A DNA stretch of 7,024 nt, taken from the NCBI GenBank assembly GCA_036380435.1, contig DASVES010000120.1:1-7024 (forward strand), in the 5' to 3' direction. Below, in pieces: positions 1 to 4,949 of the stretch (position 1 is the first letter of the stretch; every line of letters begins with the position of its first letter). The position numbers were made by a program, and so were the translations under genes. The notes below the pieces were generated by a model. The model was given only the letters and a program-made list of their open reading frames with translations. It ran no database searches and had not been told where the DNA came from. This DNA comes from DASQDT01 sp036380435. Lineage in GTDB: Bacteria > Acidobacteriota > Blastocatellia > Pyrinomonadales > Pyrinomonadaceae.

Positions 1-42
1 AAGTCCCTTCTGTCGAAAATCTCGTCACACGCTGAACCCGTC

Positions 43-71
43 ATTTTAGCCGACGCCGAAATAGGGGTCAA
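43..71 (-). promoter_or_regulatory. Candidate sigma70-like promoter reading out of the left edge
   Basis: On the minus strand a -35 box TTGACC (66-71) and a -10 box TAAAAT (43-48) are separated by exactly 17 bp. Each box differs from the housekeeping consensus by one base. Transcription would start near position 36 and run leftwards into sequence outside the window, so its target gene cannot be named. It lies beyond the RDD gene and its palindrome, where a new transcription unit is plausible. The same bases could instead be part of an insertion-sequence end. The call rests on motif match alone. Confidence 0.35.
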
Positions 72-99
72 TTTAAGGTGCGGCCGGCAGCGTTGTCAG

Positions 100-193
100 A
101 CAGTACCGCGAGCGGGAGCCGCGCGGGTCTCGCGTGCGCGCGGCGGGCGTCGCATCACAGGCGTACCCGCGAGGCTTCCGCTCGCGGTACTGT
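100..193. repeat. Long intergenic inverted repeat (REP/MITE-like palindrome)
   Basis: Arms 100-128 and 165-193 pair over 29 positions with 27 Watson-Crick matches. The only exceptions are a G-T wobble at 116/177 and a G-A mismatch at 121/172. The outer 16 bp (ACAGTACCGCGAGCGG and its complement) are perfect. The loop (129-164) is 36 nt and GC-rich. The element starts 11 bp after the RDD stop codon. As RNA it would form a very stable hairpin, but there is no T-run, so a classical intrinsic terminator is not evident. Possible roles are a REP-type repeat, a non-autonomous mobile element, or an mRNA 3'-end stabiliser. No second copy occurs in this window. Confidence 0.75.
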
Positions 194-204
194 TGTAAAC
201 CGCC

Positions 205-1029
205 CTAATCCCTGAAGCGATGCGCGGCGCGGTAGCGGTGGAGGAGTTCTTCGAGGAAGCCTTCGTAGGTGAAGGCGGCGGGGTCGAAGGTGGGACGCAG
301 TTTGTGGAGGATGGGCGTGGCGACGCGCCAGGCCATCCACGCGCGCGTCGCGTCGGGCAAATCCCAGCGGCGGCGGAGGAAGGATTCGACGACCTCCACC
401 TCCGGCTCGGCGAGCGCCGACACGTCGGCCGCGAAGGGGAAAGGTTTGAAAGAGCGTCGCAGCGCCAGATCGCTCGTCGGCGAGTTGAAGACCTCCTCGA
501 ACGAGGGGGCTTGCGCTTCGCGCTCGCGCACGACCACCGTGCCCGCCACCATGTCGCCCACGCGCTGGTCACGCCGGCTACAGAAGACCGCGATGAGGCC
601 GACCGAGTAGAAAGGGAACGGCATCATGTCGAAGATGCGCAGGACGTTGCGGGCGGCGGCCTCCCAGAAGGTGACGGGGCGGCCGTCCTCGCGGATAACA
701 CGCAGACGCAGCCAACGCTTGCCCGGCGTCTGCCCGTTCCAAGCCCACTCGAAGAGGGCGAAGTAGCCCGACCAGACGAGGAAGACGGCGAGGATGAGGA
801 CGGCGATCATCCACTTCGGCGCTTCGACCAGACGGTCGTAGAGGAAGCCGAGCCAACTGCCGGCCCAGAGCAGACCGAGGGCGACGACGGCCATGAGCAG
901 GAACTGGAGCGCGTGATCGAAGGCGCAGGCGAGGAAGCGATTGCCCGTCGAGGCCAGCGCGAAGTGCAGCGGCACGCGCTCAGGCGTCTCAATGACCAGA
1001 ATCTCTTCGTTGGCGGCGGCTGCTGACAT
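205..1029 (-). CDS. RDD-family integral membrane protein with C-terminal cytosolic extension
   Basis: A 274-residue membrane protein of the RDD family, whose transport or scaffolding role is generally unknown (a few members have been linked to ion exchange). The family signature is visible: Arg31 and Asp38 at the start of the first hydrophobic segment (NRFLACAFDH), then a G-x-T-P-G-K-R motif at 99-105 after the second. Asp134 begins the third segment and the ending RRDQRVGDMVAGTVVV (152-167) is typical. Predicted membrane segments are about 38-62, 72-95 and 136-150. Residues 170-274 form an unrecognised charged domain, probably cytosolic, which is longer than the tail of a minimal RDD protein. 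The ATG lies 5 bp after the sulfatase stop with only a weak purine-rich upstream stretch, so it is probably cotranscribed with and coupled to the sulfatase. Stop TAG. Family assignment is strong; substrate is unknown. Confidence 0.85.
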   Translation of the reverse strand: MSAAAANEEILVIETPERVPLHFALASTGNRFLACAFDHALQFLLMAVVALGLLWAGSWLGFLYDRLVEAPKWMIAVLILAVFLVWSGYFALFEWAWNGQTPGKRWLRLRVIREDGRPVTFWEAAARNVLRIFDMMPFPFYSVGLIAVFCSRRDQRVGDMVAGTVVVREREAQAPSFEEVFNSPTSDLALRRSFKPFPFAADVSALAEPEVEVVESFLRRRWDLPDATRAWMAWRVATPILHKLRPTFDPAAFTYEGFLEELLHRYRAAHRFRD

Positions 1030-1034
1030 TTCTC

Positions 1035-2417
1035 TCAGGGTAAGAGCGGAGGGCGAGCAGGCGGTCTGGGGAGCACTTGTCTGTCCCAGTTCTCGAACTC
1101 CGCCTTCAACTGCTCGAACTCGCGCACGCGCACATTCTTCAAGTCGCCGTTCTCCCTCACGTCAGACGCGAGGTCGAAAAGATACTCCGCGCGGCCGTCG
1201 TTGAGGTACTTCAGTCGGCCACGGCGCGCGGCGCTCTGCCCGCCGAAGCACCAGAAGAGTGTACGCGCGACCGGCGCGCGCGCGCCGCCGGTGCGGATGA
1301 AGTGGGAGAGGTCTATTCCGTCGAGCCGATGCTGCGGGTCTGCTTGCGTCCCCGTAGCGGCGAGGATCGTCGCCGTCCAGTCCATCGTGACGGCGACCTG
1401 CTCGGTGGTGCGCCCCGCGGCGACGACGCCGGGCCAGCGCACGATGGCCGGGACGCGTATGCCGCCCTCGCGCAGGCTCCCCTTCTGACCCGTGAAGGGC
1501 CAGTTGTAGGAGAAGTGCTCGCCGCCGTTGTCGCTCGTGAAGACGACGAGCGTCGAGCGCTCAAGCCCCGCGTCGCGTAGCGCGCGGAGCACGCGACCGA
1601 TGCCGTCGTCGAGGCTACGCATCATCTCGGCGTAGGTTTTGAGTGAGCCGCCGCCGCGAAACTCGCGGTAGCCGCGCTTCCGCTTCTTCGCCGCCTCCGC
1701 GTCATTAGGCCCCTCCCAGGGCCAGTGCGGCGCGGTGTAGTGGAGGCTCAGATAGAACGGGCGGGCGCGCCTGCGCCTGACGTACTCGACCGCGCGCTCG
1801 GTCAGCAGCTCCGTCATGTAGCCGACGCGCGTGGGCGGGACGCTTTGTTCGTTCTCGAAGAAGTCGCGCTCGCCCGTCATGTCGTCGTGCGTGAAGAAGT
1901 CGGCCGCGCCGCTCATGATGCCGAAGAACTCGTCGAAGCCGCTCTTTGTGGGGCCGTACTTCGGGAGATAGCCGAGGTGCCACTTGCCGACGAGCGCCGT
2001 CTCGTAATTCGCGGCGCGCAGGAGCGAGGCGATAGTCGGCAGCGCCGGGTCAAGACCGACGCGTGTGCCCACGACCGAACGCTCGTGCAGCGGCTCCTCC
2101 AGCCCGACGGGGTGGCGCGCGGGGTACTGCCCCGTCATGAAGGCGCAGCGCGTCGGCGTGCAGACGGGCGAGGCCGAGTAGGCTTCCGTAAAGCGCGTGC
2201 CCTCGCGGGCGAGCGCGTCGAGGTGCGGTGTGCGGTAGTCGGGGCGTCCGTAGCAACTGAGGTCGCCCCATCCGAGGTCGTCGGCGAGGATGAAGAGGAC
2301 GTTTGGCCGACGCGACTGGCCGGACGACTGGACGCGCGCCGAAGACGTGCGCGCGAGCGCCGCGCCGGCCGTGGCCCCGGCGACGAACTCCCGGCGGGTG
2401 ATCTTTTTTTCGCTCAC
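1035..2417 (-). CDS. Tat-exported type I (formylglycine-dependent) sulfatase
   Basis: A 460-residue arylsulfatase-like enzyme of the alkaline phosphatase superfamily that hydrolyses a sulfate ester, probably outside the cytoplasm. From the chosen GTG start, a twin-arginine signal (TRREF, Arg8-Arg9) is followed by an Ala-rich stretch. The catalytic domain shows the metal-binding Asp pair (Asp46-Asp47 in FILADDLGWGD), the formylglycine site Cys86-Thr-Pro-Thr-Arg90, GKWHLG (144-149, with Lys145 and His147), His231 in TAPHWPW, metal ligands Asp296-Asn297 in TSDNGGE, and Lys312. The active site therefore looks complete, and Cys86 would need oxidation by a formylglycine-generating enzyme that is not encoded here. 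The substrate cannot be read from sequence. The C-terminus ends in a short Pro/Arg-rich tail. GTG at 2417 is preferred because it overlaps the upstream stop (GTGA), follows an AGGAG, and places the Tat motif correctly. An in-frame GTG at 2507 would bury the signal peptide. Confidence 0.92.
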   Translation of the reverse strand: MSEKKITRREFVAGATAGAALARTSSARVQSSGQSRRPNVLFILADDLGWGDLSCYGRPDYRTPHLDALAREGTRFTEAYSASPVCTPTRCAFMTGQYPARHPVGLEEPLHERSVVGTRVGLDPALPTIASLLRAANYETALVGKWHLGYLPKYGPTKSGFDEFFGIMSGAADFFTHDDMTGERDFFENEQSVPPTRVGYMTELLTERAVEYVRRRRARPFYLSLHYTAPHWPWEGPNDAEAAKKRKRGYREFRGGGSLKTYAEMMRSLDDGIGRVLRALRDAGLERSTLVVFTSDNGGEHFSYNWPFTGQKGSLREGGIRVPAIVRWPGVVAAGRTTEQVAVTMDWTATILAATGTQADPQHRLDGIDLSHFIRTGGARAPVARTLFWCFGGQSAARRGRLKYLNDGRAEYLFDLASDVRENGDLKNVRVREFEQLKAEFENWDRQVLPRPPARPPLLP

Positions 2418-2426
2418 ATGTCTCCT
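2414..2426 (-). promoter_or_regulatory. GTGA stop-start overlap and ribosome binding site of the sulfatase
   Basis: The sulfatase GTG (2415-2417) and the snoaL-like TGA (2414-2416) share two bases. An AGGAG (2422-2426 on the minus strand) lies 4 nt upstream of the GTG, within the last codons of the upstream gene. The spacing is short, which fits re-initiation by a terminating ribosome. An ATG at 2417-2419 is immediately followed by a stop and cannot be used. Confidence 0.7.
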
Positions 2427-2872
2427 ATGAAGCCTTCGGTTCCGGGCGCGTGGAGCCGGAGCGCGCCGAGTTGCTGGTACATCGACATGAAGTCGAAGTT
2501 GTTCCACGCCTCGACGATCTGGCCTTGCGAGACGCGGACGATGGCGATGCCGGTGAACTCGACCGTCTGCCCCGTCGCCGCGAACCCGAGCGAGTCGCCC
2601 TGATGACGGGCGCGCACCGTGCAGCGCGCCGCGACACGGTCGCCCTCGGAGATCGTGTCCTCGACCACGATCTCGATGTCGGGGAACGACTCGCGGAACC
2701 TTTGAAAGAACGGCTTGAAGTCGGCGGGGCCGCGCAGCTCGCCGCCGGCCGCGTCCGCCAGCCCGTGCGCGACGCCGTCCGCGGCGAACAGCTCGTCGAT
2801 GGCCTCGGAGCGCCCCTTGTTCCAGACCTCCTCGAACCAGCGGCGGATGAGTGTATTGTTATCCTCTGACAT
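2414..2872 (-). CDS. SnoaL-like ester cyclase / NTF2-like protein
   Basis: A 152-residue small soluble protein resembling the SnoaL-like polyketide cyclase (ester cyclase) group of the NTF2-like fold. Visible hallmarks are the N-terminal helix with RRWFEEVWNKG (10-20), DELFAADGVAH (26-36), FPDIEIVVEDTISEGDRVAARCTVRARHQG split across 63-92, ATGQTVEFTGIAI (99-111) and GQIVEAWNNFDFMSMYQQLG (117-136). That order matches the family. Most such proteins are uncharacterised; only some are true cyclases, so the reaction is unknown. There is no signal peptide, so it should be cytoplasmic. The ATG at 2872 is fixed by AAGGAG 8 nt upstream and by the first conserved residues. A longer reading from 3154 would run through tyrS and lacks family similarity. 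Its TGA overlaps the GTG of the sulfatase, implying coupled translation, although their substrates have no obvious link. Confidence 0.88.
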   Translation of the reverse strand: MSEDNNTLIRRWFEEVWNKGRSEAIDELFAADGVAHGLADAAGGELRGPADFKPFFQRFRESFPDIEIVVEDTISEGDRVAARCTVRARHQGDSLGFAATGQTVEFTGIAIVRVSQGQIVEAWNNFDFMSMYQQLGALRLHAPGTEGFIGDM

Positions 2873-2880
2873 CTCGGTCG

Positions 2881-2886
2881 CTCCTT
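2881..2886 (-). promoter_or_regulatory. Ribosome binding site of the snoaL-like gene
   Basis: AAGGAG on the minus strand with 8 nt to the ATG at 2872. This is one of only two strong Shine-Dalgarno sequences in the window and decides the start of the gene. The remaining gap to the tyrS stop (2887-2955) shows no clear promoter or terminator. Confidence 0.75.
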
Positions 2887-2955
2887 TCGTGAGGGACTTC
2901 GTTCCACGCGCGGGATGAAAGTGGCAGCCCGGCGCGTCCTTCGTTGCGTGCGCCT

Positions 2956-4167
2956 CTACTCGCCGCGCACGCGCAGGAAGCGGCGCTTGCCGACTTGGAG
3001 GAGCACGTCTTCGCCCGTGATGACTGCCACCACCACTCCCACCTCGGTTTGACGCACGCCCCCGATTCGCACCCCGCCCTGTTCTATTAGTCGTCGCGCC
3101 TCGGCGACTGACGGGGCCAACTCCGTGCGGACGAGCAGGCGCGGCAGCGGCCATGAGCCTGCTTCTATTTTGCGTGTTTCAATCTCCTCAGGCACTTCCT
3201 TACGCTTGAAGATGCGATTGAACTCCTCCTCGGCCTCTCGCCCAGCATCCGATGAGTGGAAGTCAGTGATGATGCGCTTGGCGAGATCAACCTTAAGGTC
3301 GCGAGGATTAACGTCTCCATTTGAAGCACGTTCGCGACGCTCTTGGATTTGTTCAATAGTCAAACTTGTCAGCAGTTCATAGTAGCGCCACATGAGGTCG
3401 TCGCTGATGGACATGATCTTGCCGAACATCTCTGCGGGCGGCTCGTCGATGCCGATGTAGTTGCCCAGCGACTTCGACATCTTCTGCACGCCGTCGGTGC
3501 CTTCCAGAAGCGGCATGGTGAGGACGGCCTGCGGCTCCTGACCGTACTCGCGCTGGAGGTTGCGGGCCATCAGCAGGTTGAACTTCTGATCGGTGCCGCC
3601 GAGTTCCACGTCCGCCTTCAGCGCGACCGAGTCGTAGGCTTGCGCGAGCGGGTAGAGGAGTTCGTGGAGGGCGACGGGGCGCTCCTCACTGATGCGCTTG
3701 GCGAAGTCGTCGCGCTCAAGGATTTGCTTGACGGTGACGTGCGAGGCGAGACGGACGAAGCCGTCGGAGCCGAGCGCGTCCATCCAGCGGGAGTTGAAAT
3801 CGATGACGGTCTTTTCCGGGTCGAGCAGCTTGAAGATTTGTTTTTTGTAGGTCTCGGCGTTCGCATTAATTTCCTCGCGCGTGAGCTGCGGGCGCGTGGC
3901 CGATTTGCCCGAGGGGTCGCCGATGAGGCCGGTGAAGTCGCCGATGAGGAACGTGACGGTGTGGCCGAGCTCCTGAAAGGCGCGCAGCTTGCGGATGACG
4001 ACCGTGTGACCGAGGTGGATGTCGGGCGCGGTCGGGTCGGCCCCGAGCTTGACGTTGAGCGGTCTTCCGTCGCGCGCCGACCTTTCCAGCTTCGCGCGCA
4101 AGTCCTCCTCGCGGATAACATCCACCGTGCCTTTACGCAGGAAGGAAAGCTGCTCGTCAATCGTCAT
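2956..4167 (-). CDS. tyrS: Tyrosyl-tRNA synthetase
   Basis: Class I aminoacyl-tRNA synthetase that charges tRNA-Tyr in the cytoplasm; 403 residues from the chosen ATG, normal for the bacterial TyrZ-type branch. The HIGH-type motif appears as HLGH (51-54, in DPTAPDIHLGH) and the second signature as KMSKS (229-233). The tyrosine-pocket region is recognisable in AYDSVALKADVELGGTDQ (177-194). An S4-like RNA-binding domain occupies about residues 340-395 (LPRLLVRTELAPSVAEARRL). The sequence ends FLRVRGE. The ATG at 4167 is preferred over a TTG at 4188, because the TTG lies inside a simple tandem repeat and bacterial TyrRS proteins typically begin close to M-x-x-x-EQL. No Shine-Dalgarno is visible before either. 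Codon use is less GC-biased across about residues 261-336 (3160-3385). The gene follows purN after 92 bp. Confidence 0.96.
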   Translation of the reverse strand: MTIDEQLSFLRKGTVDVIREEDLRAKLERSARDGRPLNVKLGADPTAPDIHLGHTVVIRKLRAFQELGHTVTFLIGDFTGLIGDPSGKSATRPQLTREEINANAETYKKQIFKLLDPEKTVIDFNSRWMDALGSDGFVRLASHVTVKQILERDDFAKRISEERPVALHELLYPLAQAYDSVALKADVELGGTDQKFNLLMARNLQREYGQEPQAVLTMPLLEGTDGVQKMSKSLGNYIGIDEPPAEMFGKIMSISDDLMWRYYELLTSLTIEQIQERRERASNGDVNPRDLKVDLAKRIITDFHSSDAGREAEEEFNRIFKRKEVPEEIETRKIEAGSWPLPRLLVRTELAPSVAEARRLIEQGGVRIGGVRQTEVGVVVAVITGEDVLLQVGKRRFLRVRGE

Positions 4168-4180
4168 GGGCGGAATTCTA

Positions 4181-4262
4181 TAGTTCAAAGTTCAAAGTTC
4201 AAAGTTCCAGATTCAAAGCTTCAGAGAAACCATTTACGATTTCGACTTGGAACTTTGAACTA
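4181..4262. repeat. Heptanucleotide tandem repeat with inverted partner
   Basis: Three tandem copies of TTCAAAG occupy 4184-4204 and a fourth, separate copy is at 4212-4218. The complementary stretch GGAACTTTGAACT at 4249-4261 forms a perfect 13-bp inverted repeat with 4196-4208, and its 1-bp-shifted form pairs equally well with 4181-4193. The right arm includes part of the purN TAG stop (4260-4262). The whole tract is AT-rich in an otherwise GC-rich window. As RNA it would form alternative hairpins between purN and tyrS, without a terminal U-run. Similar heptamer repeats are known from some bacterial genomes; membership in a specific family is not shown here. Confidence 0.7.
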
Positions 4263-4889
4263 CTTCTCGACGACGCGGCGGCCGACGATTTCGTAGCGGC
4301 CGCCGACGACGAGGGCGAGGGCCTCGGGGTAGGCGCGGTGTTCCTCGGCGAGGATGCGGGCCGAGAGCGTGGCCTCGGTGTCGGAGTCTTCGACGGGGAC
4401 AGTGCGCTGCGTGATGATGGGGCCGCCGTCGAGCGTCTCGTCAACGAAGTGGACGGTGCAGCCGGAGACGCGGACGCCGTGGGCGAGGGCCTGCCGCTGC
4501 GCGTCGAGACCGGGGAAGGCCGGGAGCAGGGAGGGGTGGATGTTGAGAACGGAAGCGCGAAACTCTTCGACGAAGCAGGGCGACAGCAGCCTCATGTAGC
4601 CGGCGAGGCAGACGAGTTCGACGCCGCGCGCCCGAAGGGCCGCGATGATCTCGCGCTCGTGCTCCTCGCGCGTGCGGCCCCGGCGCTCGACGACGTGCGT
4701 CTCCAGAGCGCGCTCGGCCGCGACGGCGAGGCCCGCCGCCCCGGCCCTGTCGCTTAAGACGAGCACGATCTCGGCGCGCCCGCAACGCCCGGCGCCGACG
4801 GCGTCGGCGAGCGCGGTCATGTTCGAGCCGCGCCCGGAGATGAGGACGGCGATGCGCTTCGGGCGCGCCTCGTGTTCAAGGTCGGTCAT
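4260..4889 (-). CDS. purN: Phosphoribosylglycinamide formyltransferase (GAR transformylase)
   Basis: Transfers a formyl group from 10-formyltetrahydrofolate to GAR, giving FGAR, the third step of de novo purine synthesis, in the cytoplasm. It has 209 residues, the usual size. The phosphate-binding loop ISGRGSNM is at 17-24. The folate-pocket segment is LAGYMRLLS (95-103). The catalytic Asn and His are Asn116 and His118 in NIHPSLLPAFPG, and the catalytic Asp is Asp154 in SGCTVHFVDETLDGGPI (142-158). These match the E. coli Asn106/His108/Asp144 triad with a constant offset of 10. The ATG at 4889 gives a 10-residue N-terminal extension over the E. coli protein. No Shine-Dalgarno is seen; instead a hairpin lies 8 nt upstream. 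Stop TAG lies inside an inverted repeat. purM lies two genes upstream, separated by the exported-protein gene. Confidence 0.96.
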   Translation of the reverse strand: MTDLEHEARPKRIAVLISGRGSNMTALADAVGAGRCGRAEIVLVLSDRAGAAGLAVAAERALETHVVERRGRTREEHEREIIAALRARGVELVCLAGYMRLLSPCFVEEFRASVLNIHPSLLPAFPGLDAQRQALAHGVRVSGCTVHFVDETLDGGPIITQRTVPVEDSDTEATLSARILAEEHRAYPEALALVVGGRYEIVGRRVVEK

Positions 4890-4897
4890 CGACTTAT

Positions 4898-4925
4898 GCA
4901 GCGGCGACGGAGACGGCGCCGCTGC
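4898..4925 (-). other. GC-rich hairpin just upstream of purN
   Basis: GCAGCGGCG (4898-4906) and CGCCGCTGC (4917-4925) form a perfect 9-bp stem with a 10-nt loop in the 60-bp gap between the exported-protein gene and purN. It ends 8 nt before the purN ATG, where a Shine-Dalgarno would be expected. A second, weaker hairpin (CGTCCTC at 4945-4951 with GAGGACG at 4968-4974) spans the stop codon of the upstream gene. Neither is followed by a U-run on the transcribed strand, so terminator function is doubtful. An mRNA processing or translational role is possible but not shown. Confidence 0.45.
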
Positions 4926-4949
4926 TGTTAAAGTGTTGATGCGGCGTCC

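Noticed and set aside
1..44. Minus-strand ATG at 42-44 open to the left edge (14 codons)
   Set aside because: Too short to judge, no ribosome binding site, and it overlaps the -10 box of the candidate promoter.
220..1026. Long plus-strand open frame opposite the RDD gene
   Set aside because: It mirrors the RDD gene; the product is low-complexity, rich in Glu, Arg and Val, with no family features. GC-rich coding DNA often leaves the antisense frame open.
2418..2507. Upstream GTG start for the sulfatase
   Set aside because: It would put 30 Arg-rich residues before the Tat signal; the GTG at 2417 fits the overlap and the signal peptide.
1725..2603. Plus-strand open frame of 292 codons opposite the sulfatase
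   Set aside because: Antisense shadow with biased composition and no domain; the sulfatase on the other strand has a complete active site.
2873..3154. N-terminal extension of the snoaL-like gene to 3154
   Set aside because: It overlaps the tyrS end, is low-complexity, and a strong ribosome binding site marks the ATG at 2872.
3343..4296. Plus-strand open frame of 317 codons opposite tyrS
   Set aside because: Antisense shadow; its end is a translation of the heptamer repeat.
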